Shown piece after piece: positions 25,763-32,671 of a stretch of DNA of 64,000 bases. The notes below the pieces were generated by a model. That model was not told the DNA's origin. It saw nothing but the letters and a program-made list of their open reading frames with translations, and ran no database searches. The translations under genes and the position numbers were made by a program. The stretch is from SAR202-VII-2 sp965263165 (GTDB lineage Bacteria; Chloroflexota; Dehalococcoidia; Lucifugimonadales; SAR202-VII-2), in assembly GCA_965263165.1 (NCBI GenBank), contig OZ253584.1, forward strand, positions 2,108,001 to 2,172,000, written 5' to 3'. The first letter of the stretch is position 1; every line of letters begins with the position of its first letter.

Positions 25763-25880
25763 CGCTTCCCCCTCGGGGAAGGCTAGGAAGGGGGTTCAAG
25801 CGCTGCCCATACTTGGGGAGGGTTAGGAAGCGTCCCCTCTATCCCTGCCCCCGTACTCGGGGGCAGGAGAGGAAGGGGGT
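25763..25880 (+). repeat. Three C modules in a row
   Basis: CTCGGGGAAGGCTAGGAAGG, then CCATACTTGGGGAGGGTTAGG, then TGCCCCCGTACTCGGGGGCA (8-base stem, TACT loop). Together with 25881-26033, which shows only the terminus at about 25986-26004, this fills the gap before the next gene. Confidence 0.65.
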
Positions 25881-25985
25881 AGTGAGGCGCCGGTTATGCA
25901 AGGGTATCAACTTCCGCAGCGGGGTGTTCCTCATCGAGCCGCTTCTTCCTCTGGCATGCGCTAGAATCGGAGTGCGCCGCTCATA

Positions 25986-26004
25986 GCTTGTTCGGAAATT
26001 CCTA
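25986..26004 (-). repeat. Right terminus of element 1
   Basis: Read on the minus strand from 26004: TAGGAATTTCCGAACAAGC, matching the termini of elements 3 and 4 with a one-base gap. The left terminus of this element was not found with confidence. Confidence 0.55.
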
Positions 26005-26033
26005 AGCTGACCGCTTCCTAAGGAGGGGCTGCC

Positions 26034-26810
26034 ATGGCAACCGTGAAGTCACCCGACGAGTTCATCGAGGAGCTGTGGGGCTATGCCCGCGAAGCCCCCA
26101 TGGCCGAACACCCGTGGTTCAAGGGCATCGTGGAGCACCGGTGGCACCGGGACCAGATCATTCTGGGGGAGACCCAGCATTACCTCCGGGTGCGCAGCAA
26201 CCCCGTCTATTTCGGCTACATGGCCATCAACGCCGCCGCTGAGGGGTTCCAGGACATTCAGGAAGTCGTCCAGGAGAACCTGAAGGAAGAGTTCTACGGC
26301 GAGAAGAGCCACGTGGACATCATGTTGCAGTTTCTGGAGGAAGCCGGCATAACCCGGGATGAGGCCGACCGGGCGGAGCCCGCCCCAGGGACACTGGCCG
26401 CCATCGAAATGCTGATCGGCTGCTGTCAGCGCCGGTCTGCGCTGGAGGGGCTTGCGATGCTGGCCTTCATGGAGAGCCAGCACGGCGGTTCCGGCGGCGC
26501 CGCTGACGGCGTCTATGGTGAGCTCCGGGGTTACTATGGCTTCTCAGAGCGGGCCACCCAGACCTACAACCTTCATGCCGTTGAAGACGTGGGCCACGGC
26601 GCCCGGCAGGTGGACATCATCCGGTTGCACGCCACCGACGCCGAGACGCAGGAGAAGGTCCGCCGGGCCGTGAAGCTGGGCGTAACGGCGTTTACTCTGG
26701 AGTGGGACGGCCATGTTCAGGCCATGACAGGACGCCGGGAATTCTGGCCGGGAGTGGCGCCCCTCAGCCTCGATTTGCCGAAAGTGCGCCTGCCGCAGGC
26801 TGCGGGGTAG
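26034..26810 (+). CDS. Heme-oxygenase-like diiron protein (TenA/PqqC/CADD type)
   Basis: 258 residues, all-helical fold of the TenA-PqqC superfamily. Candidate metal ligands are placed as in heme-oxygenase-like diiron oxidases: ENLKEEFYGEKSHVD (Glu, His), FMESQHG (Glu) and HAVEDVGHGARQ (His, Asp/Glu, His). Such proteins perform oxidative chemistry on small molecules, e.g. CADD in p-aminobenzoate formation; PqqC-like roles are an alternative, but no pqq genes are here. AAGGAGG lies seven bases before the ATG. Confidence 0.78.
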   Translation: MATVKSPDEFIEELWGYAREAPMAEHPWFKGIVEHRWHRDQIILGETQHYLRVRSNPVYFGYMAINAAAEGFQDIQEVVQENLKEEFYGEKSHVDIMLQFLEEAGITRDEADRAEPAPGTLAAIEMLIGCCQRRSALEGLAMLAFMESQHGGSGGAADGVYGELRGYYGFSERATQTYNLHAVEDVGHGARQVDIIRLHATDAETQEKVRRAVKLGVTAFTLEWDGHVQAMTGRREFWPGVAPLSLDLPKVRLPQAAG

Positions 26811-26818
26811 CGAGGCGA

Positions 26819-27034
26819 TCAAGGGGAGGGAGTGGCCTCATGAGGGCTGTGGCCGGACTGCACGGCTGGTGCAGGCTTGAGTACCCCAGGGTGAGGAAGG
26901 CCGCTCGCGTTGACAGTGTTGGCGCGGGGGTTGGCGTCCTGGGTTGCCGCGGGTTGAGATGTTTCAGACTGGCAAGCTATTACAGCGATCAACCCACATA
27001 GGCTAACCGTCAAGAGGCGGAGGCTCCCTTTCAC
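26819..27034 (-). CDS. Small lipoprotein
   Basis: 71 residues beginning at a GTG. KGSLRLLTVSLCGLIAVIAC is a signal peptide ending in a lipobox (V-I-A-C), so the mature protein should be lipid-anchored at Cys21. The rest is Gln/Ser/Pro-rich with no recognised domain. Its GTG overlaps the TGA of the 59-residue gene upstream by four bases (GTGA), which supports it despite the weak ribosome site. It converges with the diiron protein gene, eight bases apart. Confidence 0.55.
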   Translation of the reverse strand: MKGSLRLLTVSLCGLIAVIACQSETSQPAATQDANPRANTVNASGLPHPGVLKPAPAVQSGHSPHEATPSP

Positions 27035-27210
27035 GAGTGGGCTATGAGGTACTCCTGAGGTCTATTCCGCTTGATCCGGGTTTCCTTTTTCTTCCGGGAC
27101 TCTTTGTTGCTTTCCTGAACTCTTTCCACGATATCCGATACGGCCTTGAGAGCGATCGCACCTGCCACCGCTACTGTCGTCACCGTCTTCAGCAGTTTAT
27201 CTTTGTCCAT
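27031..27210 (-). CDS. Small basic protein, 59 residues
   Basis: MDKDKLLKTVTTVAVAGAIA, then a helix and a strongly basic stretch (ESRKKKETRIKRNR). One hydrophobic segment (about residues 8-24) could be a weak membrane anchor. The ATG at 27210 has a purine-rich AGGGGGAGGG directly before it. Just upstream is a perfect 14-base tandem duplication (27223-27250). Its stop overlaps the lipoprotein start, so the two are probably co-translated. No family recognised. Confidence 0.55.
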   Translation of the reverse strand: MDKDKLLKTVTTVAVAGAIALKAVSDIVERVQESNKESRKKKETRIKRNRPQEYLIAHS

Positions 27211-27222
27211 CCCTCCCCCTTC

Positions 27223-27250
27223 ATTGTCTTGTCGACATTGTCTTGTCGAC
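27223..27250 (-). repeat. 14-bp perfect tandem duplication before a small gene
   Basis: ATTGTCTTGTCGAC occurs twice head to tail, immediately upstream of the ribosome site of the 59-residue gene. It could be a slippage duplication or a paired operator. Confidence 0.5.
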
Positions 27251-27365
27251 GAAGTCCGGTTGCGTCATTTGGCCATCAGGTCAGCGAACCTGCCTCCCGC
27301 CAGGCAGGCAGGTGTGTATGCCCCCCAGTCCTCAGCCGACAGCATGGGCTACCCCAGCCAGCACC

Positions 27366-27497
27366 CTAGAAGGGCCAGTCCGCGGGCAATTGTTGACGTA
27401 TCTCTTGGAACTGCGGGTCGCTGGCGTACTCCTTGCCGATGCGCGCCAAGTCCTCTGCCAACTCCCCAGCAGTCATACCCACTGAATTCGAGACCAT
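27366..27497 (-). CDS. Small hypothetical protein, 43 residues
   Basis: MVSNSVGMTAGELAEDLARI followed by GKEYASDPQFQEIRQQ and a Trp-Pro-Phe end; amphipathic helical, acidic, resembling neither a known toxin nor antitoxin closely enough to name. GAGGAG lies 10 bases upstream. It is downstream of the promoter at 27620-27646 and upstream of the 59- and 71-residue genes. Confidence 0.45.
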   Translation of the reverse strand: MVSNSVGMTAGELAEDLARIGKEYASDPQFQEIRQQLPADWPF

Positions 27498-27619
27498 GCC
27501 CGTGGTCTCCTCGAAGTCGCCGCTTCACCGGCGGTGTCAGCCACGCATGAGCGTAAGCTTTCTGATGTCCTCTTCAGGGATCGGCACGACGCCCTCGCCT
27601 GCTTCGATGACGTGGCGGC

Positions 27620-27646
27620 ATTATAGCATCAGGCCGCGGGAGTCAA
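27620..27646 (-). promoter_or_regulatory. Extended -10 promoter for the small-gene cluster
   Basis: Minus-strand TTGACT (27641-27646), 15-base spacer, TGCTATAAT with TATAAT at 27620-27625. The short spacer is offset by the TG extension. It starts just inside the end of the 133-residue gene. Confidence 0.6.
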
Positions 27647-28044
27647 ACGGAAAATCCCACCGACTGGGCTGTCACGGACTCGCAAATGACCGCCGGCGTC
27701 CCGCCGCTCTGGGCGACCGGGAGCAGCCTGGCGAACACCCGCCAGGGCCACCCCCCCTGTTCCACCCGAAGGATGAGAAAGGCATTGGTCACCTGAGAGC
27801 CTGGCTCCTCGGCAAAGTCTACGTCCACATCAAGGGACGCCTCCGCGCCCGCGGGAAACGAAAGCGGCGGGAGGAGGAGTGAGCGTTGGCTGAAGAACTG
27901 GTTGTGGGGGAGCCACGCTTCGAGGATCTGGAAATCTGCCTGGCCCCGGTTGGAGAGGGTGAAAGCGCAGCGCCAGTTCCCCGGCCCGCCGCCGGTGCCG
28001 CAGGCGATGGATTCGACGGACAGCTGCGGGGCATCGCTGGTCAT
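27643..28044 (-). CDS. Hypothetical 133-residue protein coupled to endonuclease III
   Basis: Begins MTSDAPQLSVESIACGTGGG at 28044; the ATG overlaps the endonuclease III stop by four bases (ATGA), so it is translationally coupled. The predicted content is beta-rich (WRCAFTLSNRGQADFQILEAWLP, ... VFARLLPVAQSG), suggesting an immunoglobulin-like or CARDB-like fold. No signal peptide, no catalytic motif recognised. A longer in-frame extension upstream lies entirely within the endonuclease gene and is rejected. Confidence 0.65.
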   Translation of the reverse strand: MTSDAPQLSVESIACGTGGGPGNWRCAFTLSNRGQADFQILEAWLPHNQFFSQRSLLLPPLSFPAGAEASLDVDVDFAEEPGSQVTNAFLILRVEQGGWPWRVFARLLPVAQSGGTPAVICESVTAQSVGFSV

Positions 28045-28748
28045 GAGGGGCGGAGCTGGGAGGAGGGGCACCCCCACTCGAGGACGCACTCGCCGCAGAG
28101 GGGGCGCTGCGCCTTGCACACGCGGCGCCCGTGGGTAATCAGATAGACGTGGAAGGGGTAGACCTCGTCGGGCTGGACCATCCCTTCGAGTATGGGATGA
28201 GCCTGGTCGGCGGTGACCTTTGGGCCAATAAGCCCCAGCCGTTTGGACACCCGGTGGACGTGGGTGTCGACGGCCATCGCAGGCATTCCCAGCGAGAAAC
28301 ACAACACCACGGCCGCTGTCTTTGGGCCGATGCCCGGCAGGGCCTGGAGCCAGGCCTTTGCCTGGTCCAGGGGTAGGTCTTTCAGAAAGGAAATATCAAG
28401 GGAGCCCCGGAGGTCAAGGACGCGCTGCAGCACGGCCTTGACCCTGGGCGCCTTGACTTGGGCCAGGCCACCGGTGCGTATGGGTTCAGCGATATGCTCC
28501 GGGTCGGCGGCGGCCACTGCTTCCCAGGAGCCGAAATGTGCGAATAGACTATGAAACGCCCTTTCTGAGTTGAGGTCCGACGTATGCTGGGAAAGGATCG
28601 TGAAGACCAACTCAGAGATGGGGTCGAGACGGGGTTTCGGGACGCTTTGCCCGTACTCCGGGGCCAACAGGGCAAGGACGTCTGCCGGGGCCACGCGGGG
28701 CTTGCGAGGCTTCCTGCGGCGTTCCTTCGTTGGAGTGGTTCCGGCCAT
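28041..28748 (-). CDS. nth: Endonuclease III (DNA glycosylase/AP lyase)
   Basis: 235 residues. Helix-hairpin-helix LPGIGPKTAAVVL with the catalytic Lys, catalytic Asp in AVDTHVHRVSKRLG, and an intact 4Fe-4S loop C-x6-C-x2-C-x5-C in CKAQRPLCGECVLEWGC. It excises oxidised pyrimidines in base-excision repair. The start at 28748 (MAGTTPTKERRR) has GGAGGT five bases upstream. Confidence 0.93.
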   Translation of the reverse strand: MAGTTPTKERRRKPRKPRVAPADVLALLAPEYGQSVPKPRLDPISELVFTILSQHTSDLNSERAFHSLFAHFGSWEAVAAADPEHIAEPIRTGGLAQVKAPRVKAVLQRVLDLRGSLDISFLKDLPLDQAKAWLQALPGIGPKTAAVVLCFSLGMPAMAVDTHVHRVSKRLGLIGPKVTADQAHPILEGMVQPDEVYPFHVYLITHGRRVCKAQRPLCGECVLEWGCPSSQLRPS

Positions 28749-28858
28749 CGGTGACCTCCAAAAGCAGGAGGGCCATTGTACCACCTCGCTTCTTGCGGCT
28801 TGCGGAGGCCTCAATTATGGTAGGGGTGGCGCCGGGCACAGCCGGCAGGGATGAGGCG

Positions 28859-29779
28859 ATGTCTTTGGCTCACTGCATGACAACCCTGGCGGACGGGTCG
28901 GTTGACCCGGAGCGCGTCGACTTGTTCCCGCTGTCGGGCCTAGCCCACAGCGAGGTTGAAGAGTTCGAGGGCGTTTGGGGTTCGATAGAACCCCGGCGGC
29001 GCCGGACCATCCTGAGCACCATGGCGGATAAGGCTCGCGACAACATTCAGTTCGACTTTAGCTCGATCTTCCTGGCCTGCCTCCGCGATGCCGACGAGGA
29101 TGTCCGCCTGCTGTCTATCCACGGCCTTGGCGAATATGAGGATCGCTCCGCCCTGGCGCCGCTCATCGACATGTTGCGAGCCGACGATTCGCCGCGGGTG
29201 CGCGCCGCTGCCGCTGAGGCTCTTGGGCGGTTCTCGAGTCTTGCTGAAGAGGGAAAGCTCCTCGCCCGCGATGGAAAGAGGGTCAAGGATGTTTTTATGG
29301 AGACCCTGGCCGACGAGGAGACAGAGGAGCCGGTGAGGAGGAGGGCCTTGGAAAACGTAGCCTTCTTCAACGACGATGATGTTCGCGCCCTGATTGTGAA
29401 CAACTACAACCTAGGCAGCGTTGCGATGCGCCGCAGCGCCATTGTGGCAATGGGCCATAGTGGTGCCGAAGAGTGGCTAGGAACGATCCTAGGAGAACTG
29501 TCCAACGTAAGAGACGATATGCGGGTGGAGGCGGCGAAGGCTCTGGGAGAGCTGGGCGAAGAGGCGGCGGCGCCCCATCTGGCGGGGCTGGTGGAGGAGG
29601 ACGAGGCGCTGGACGTGCAGGTCTCGGCCATTGAGGCGCTGGGCAGGATCGGGGGGCAGGCCGCGAAACGAGCCTTACAGCAGGTGCTGGAGTCGGGCGA
29701 CGCCCCGCTTCAGGAAGCCTCCGAGGAAGCCCTCCGCCAGATCGCATTCGAGGACAGCCCTCTGGGGCCGGCCGGCTAG
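28859..29779 (+). CDS. HEAT-repeat protein
   Basis: About 306 residues made almost wholly of helical HEAT/PBS-lyase-type repeats (DEDVRLLSIHGLGEYEDRSA, DSPRVRAAAAEALGRF, DMRVEAAKALGELGEEAAAP and others). Acidic overall; probably a protein-protein scaffold. PBS-lyase relatives act on phycobilins, but nothing else here supports that. ATG at 28859 taken because GATGAGG precedes it; upstream in-frame ATGs lie in the shared promoter area with nth. Its stop overlaps that of the ROK gene by four bases. Confidence 0.8.
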   Translation: MSLAHCMTTLADGSVDPERVDLFPLSGLAHSEVEEFEGVWGSIEPRRRRTILSTMADKARDNIQFDFSSIFLACLRDADEDVRLLSIHGLGEYEDRSALAPLIDMLRADDSPRVRAAAAEALGRFSSLAEEGKLLARDGKRVKDVFMETLADEETEEPVRRRALENVAFFNDDDVRALIVNNYNLGSVAMRRSAIVAMGHSGAEEWLGTILGELSNVRDDMRVEAAKALGELGEEAAAPHLAGLVEEDEALDVQVSAIEALGRIGGQAAKRALQQVLESGDAPLQEASEEALRQIAFEDSPLGPAG

Positions 29780-30753
29780 GAGCGGGCGGCGGCTCCGCCC
29801 CACTGGTCGAAGACCAGCGCTGCCGCGCCGTAAAGCGAGACCTCGTCGCCGAGCGCGCAGGGGTGCACGAGGTTCCGGCCTTTCTGATGCCCCATCAGCC
29901 GCTCTTCCACGGTTGTTTCCAGGGTGGGGCGGATGAGGTCGTAGTCCCGGGTGATTCCACCGCCGAGGAGGACGGCCTCTGGGTCGAAGATGTGGATGAG
30001 ACTGACGATGCCGTAGGCCGTGTAGACGGCAACGTCCCGCATGATTTCCAGTGCCAGGGGGTCCCCCTGACGCGCCGCCTCGCCGACATCCTTGGCTGTG
30101 ACCGAGTCCGGGGTGGCAATCTGTCGCAGTGGTCCCCCTTTGCCCTGGCCCAGTTCACTGCTGGCCCTGCGGGCGATGGCGGTGCCGGAGGCCATGACCT
30201 CAAGGCAGCCGGTATTGCCGCAAGCGCATTTGGGGCCTGTGGGCTCCACGATGATATGGCCTACCTCCGCGGCAAAGCCCCGCGCGCCGTGCAGCACCTC
30301 GCCATTGATCATGATGCCGCCGCCCACGCCTGTGCTGATGGTCATGTAGATCAGGTGCGACATGTTCTGACCGGCGCCAAAGCGATGCTCGCCGGCCACG
30401 GCAAGGTTGGCATCGTTGTCGACGTAGACGGGAATCCCAAATGCCTCCTCGAGGGCGGGCTTTATGGTGTAGCCATTCCATCCGGGAAGGTTGGGAGGGT
30501 GATGCAGGATGCCCGTTGCTGGGTCCACCGGGCCCGCCATGGACGCCCCTATGCCAAGCAGCGGCGGGGTCCCTGCCTCCTCCACCACGCGGCTGACGGC
30601 TTCCACGATCCTCTGTGTGGCCCCCAGCGGGCCCTCGCTTGCCTGGGTCTTTCCCTTTTGGACGGCGGCGAGTGTTCCATTGCTGTCGACGACAGCGACC
30701 CGGTACTGGGTGCCGCCGACATCCATGGCTATAGCACATTCCCGGTCTTGCAC
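29776..30753 (-). CDS. ROK-family sugar kinase (glucokinase type)
   Basis: 325 residues. ATP-binding AMDVGGTQYRVAVVD, catalytic Asp in VYVDNDANLAVAGE, phosphate loop STGVGGGIMINGE and the ROK zinc motif CACGNTGCLE. No N-terminal DNA-binding domain, so it is a kinase not a repressor. Probably phosphorylates glucose or another hexose. The GTG start at 30753 has AAAGGAG eight bases upstream. Its promoter region holds 21-base tandem repeats. Confidence 0.88.
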   Translation of the reverse strand: MQDRECAIAMDVGGTQYRVAVVDSNGTLAAVQKGKTQASEGPLGATQRIVEAVSRVVEEAGTPPLLGIGASMAGPVDPATGILHHPPNLPGWNGYTIKPALEEAFGIPVYVDNDANLAVAGEHRFGAGQNMSHLIYMTISTGVGGGIMINGEVLHGARGFAAEVGHIIVEPTGPKCACGNTGCLEVMASGTAIARRASSELGQGKGGPLRQIATPDSVTAKDVGEAARQGDPLALEIMRDVAVYTAYGIVSLIHIFDPEAVLLGGGITRDYDLIRPTLETTVEERLMGHQKGRNLVHPCALGDEVSLYGAAALVFDQWGGAAARS

Positions 30754-30770
30754 GGCGCGGCTCCTTTAAT

Positions 30771-30830
30771 CTGGTTGATGCCAAACGTCGTCTGGTTGAA
30801 GCCAAGCATCGTTGGCTGATGCCGACCGCC
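30771..30830 (-). repeat. Three 21-bp tandem repeats upstream of the ROK gene
   Basis: Two 21-base units (30771-30791, 30792-30812) beginning CTGGTTGA[T/A]GCCAA and a third partial unit TGGCTGATGCCGACC. The period equals two DNA turns, as expected of a multi-site operator. It lies 18 bases before the ROK GTG, in its leader or promoter. Confidence 0.6.
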
Positions 30831-30916
30831 TGCTGGATACCTGGAAAGCTGCCAAAGGCGGCCGCCGGTGGTTGGCATTCTACTCCCATTGCTTTGCGGC
30901 AGCCGAAATGGGCCGC

Positions 30917-30925
30917 TGCTATAAT
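30917..30925 (+). promoter_or_regulatory. Extended -10 for flavin reductase gene
   Basis: TGCTATAAT with no good -35; 62 bases before the start codon at 30987. Confidence 0.45.
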
Positions 30926-30986
30926 GAGGTCGCCTTCAGGCTGGCGCCTTCAGGCCGGCAAGGAGGCGACCCGGTAAGGAGGAGCT

Positions 30987-31469
30987 ATGGTAATGGAAGA
31001 GGAGGTCCGCCGCCTATGGAGCCTCTTCCCCACAGGAGTCGCCTTGGTCAGCGCCGTGGGCGCCGACGGGCGGGTGTACAGCATGACTGCCAATTCGGTG
31101 ATGTCGGCGTCCCTGGAACCGCCCCTCGTGTTGATATGCGTTGGCCACGAAAGGACCATGCATTCCCTGATCGCGCAAGGGAGCGCTTTCAGCGTTGGCT
31201 TTCTCACCTCGGAGCAGGGTGACGCGGCGGCGCATTTTGCCGTGAGCACCAACCAGCGCGGGGGAGAGGCGCCGATCGCGTACCGGATGAGCGCTTCCGG
31301 GGCGCCGCTGCCGGATGGCTGCCTGGGTTCCCTGGAGTGTGTGCTGGAGGCTTCCTACCAAGCCGGGGATCACACCATCTTCCTAGGACGGGTCTTGGAG
31401 TTGAATCGCGGGGAGGGCCGTCCGCTGGTCTTCTATCGAGGAGGCTTCACAAGGGTGGACGAACCCTAG
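30987..31469 (+). CDS. Flavin reductase-like (FMN-binding split barrel) protein
   Basis: 160 residues of the flavin-reductase-like domain family: LWSLFPTGVALVSAVGADGR, MTANSVMSASLEPPLVLICV, and the closing LVFYRGGFTRV, which contacts flavin. These enzymes supply reduced FMN/FAD to two-component oxygenases or act alone as NAD(P)H:flavin reductases. An AAGGAGGAGCT ribosome site precedes the ATG. Convergent with the alpha-hydroxyacid oxidase across a bidirectional terminator. Confidence 0.85.
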   Translation: MVMEEEVRRLWSLFPTGVALVSAVGADGRVYSMTANSVMSASLEPPLVLICVGHERTMHSLIAQGSAFSVGFLTSEQGDAAAHFAVSTNQRGGEAPIAYRMSASGAPLPDGCLGSLECVLEASYQAGDHTIFLGRVLELNRGEGRPLVFYRGGFTRVDEP

Positions 31470-31498
31470 GCGATGGGGTCTGCGTCGGTGAAAAGAGA

Positions 31499-31521
31499 GG
31501 GCCTCCGGCTGAAGGAGGCCC
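31499..31521. terminator. Bidirectional terminator
   Basis: GGGCCTCC / GGAGGCCC, loop GGCTGAA. On the plus strand TTCCGCTT follows; on the minus strand TCTCTTTTC follows, the stronger T tract. It separates two convergent genes. Confidence 0.7.
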
Positions 31522-31537
31522 TTCCGCTTAGGACCGG

Positions 31538-32632
31538 CTAGCGCAGTGATGGAGCGCGGGTGACCAACGAGCGGTCGATGGCGGCGATTGTGGGCCGACC
31601 GCACAACGCCAGGGTGATCTCCATCTCCTCCCTCAGTATGTCCAGGATCCTGCGCAGGCCCTCCTGGCCATCGGTGGCCAGGCCCCAGAAGATGGGCCGT
31701 CCAATCAGCGCGGCCCGGGCCCCCAGGGCCAGGGCCTTGACCACGTCAGCGCCGCGGCGAATTCCGCCGTCCAAGTAGACTTCCAGTCTGCCTTGGGCGG
31801 CTTCGACCACCTCTGGCAGAACCTCGATGGTGGCGAGCGTGTTATCCACGTTGCGCGCGCCGTGGTTGGAAACGATGAGGCCATCTATGCCGAGTTGCAC
31901 ACAGAGAGCCGCGTCCTCTGCGGTCATGATGCCCTTGGCGATGAGCGGTAGGCCGGTCTCATTCTTCAGCCACTCGATGTCTTTCCAGGTGGCGCTCGCG
32001 TCGACGATGGCCCTGGCGGTTTGCCCCGAGGCGTTGGCCTGCTGCACCTTGGAATGGTCCTGCTTGGAGGCGTCGCTATAGTTTGGTCCCAGGCCCTTTT
32101 GCCGGAACCCATTGCGGATGTTGCGCTCCCGCTTGGAGGGCCAGAAGGAGTCCAGCGTGAGACAGATGGCGCGGTACCCTGTGGCTTCGGCGCGGCGGAC
32201 TAGGGAAAGGGTTAGGCCCCGGTCCCTGAAGATGTATGTCTGGAACCATAGGGGGCCAGGGGCGGCGGCGGCGACCTCTTCCAGGGTGTAGCTGGCGTGG
32301 GACCCTGCGATCATCAGGGTGCCGGCGGACCCCGCCGCCTGGGCGGAGGCCAACTCGCCTTCGGGATGGGCCAGGGAGTGGTTGCCGCAGGGCGCAAGCA
32401 TGACCGGCAGAGAGACCGGGGCGCCCAATACGGTTGTGGATAGGTCTACCCTGTCCACGCCGGCCAGGACTCGGGGGCGTAGGGCGATAGCCTCGTAGGC
32501 CTGTCGGGTGCGGCGCAGGGTCACCTCGTCGGTGGCCCCTCCGGCCACGTAGTCGGAGTCCACTGCGGCCATGCGCTCGCGGGCGAGGGCCTCGAAGTCG
32601 AAGAGGTTGATGGGGCTCGCCTGGGTGATCAT
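31538..32632 (-). CDS. FMN-dependent alpha-hydroxyacid oxidase/dehydrogenase
   Basis: 364-residue TIM barrel of the lactate/glycolate/mandelate oxidase family. PVMLAPCGNHSLAHPEGE binds FMN, the catalytic Lys is in PLIAKGIM and the catalytic His-Arg in VSNHGARNVD (usual form SNHGGRQLD). DGGIRRGADVVKALALGA is the FMN phosphate site. Converts an L-2-hydroxyacid to the 2-oxo acid. Forty bases follow gyrA on the same strand. Confidence 0.9.
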   Translation of the reverse strand: MITQASPINLFDFEALARERMAAVDSDYVAGGATDEVTLRRTRQAYEAIALRPRVLAGVDRVDLSTTVLGAPVSLPVMLAPCGNHSLAHPEGELASAQAAGSAGTLMIAGSHASYTLEEVAAAAPGPLWFQTYIFRDRGLTLSLVRRAEATGYRAICLTLDSFWPSKRERNIRNGFRQKGLGPNYSDASKQDHSKVQQANASGQTARAIVDASATWKDIEWLKNETGLPLIAKGIMTAEDAALCVQLGIDGLIVSNHGARNVDNTLATIEVLPEVVEAAQGRLEVYLDGGIRRGADVVKALALGARAALIGRPIFWGLATDGQEGLRRILDILREEMEITLALCGRPTIAAIDRSLVTRAPSLR

Positions 32633-32671
32633 GCTGCGCTCCGTCCGTGACCAGGGATGGGGTCTGAGGGT

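Noticed and set aside
25161..25880. Possible CRISPR array because of repeated short palindromes
   Set aside because: Spacing is irregular, repeats are degenerate and no cas genes are present; they behave as REP-like modules.
27542..27610. Small frame ending VPIPEEDIRKLTLMRG before the 43-residue gene
   Set aside because: No start codon with a ribosome site before the in-frame stop; could be an antitoxin remnant but not supportable.
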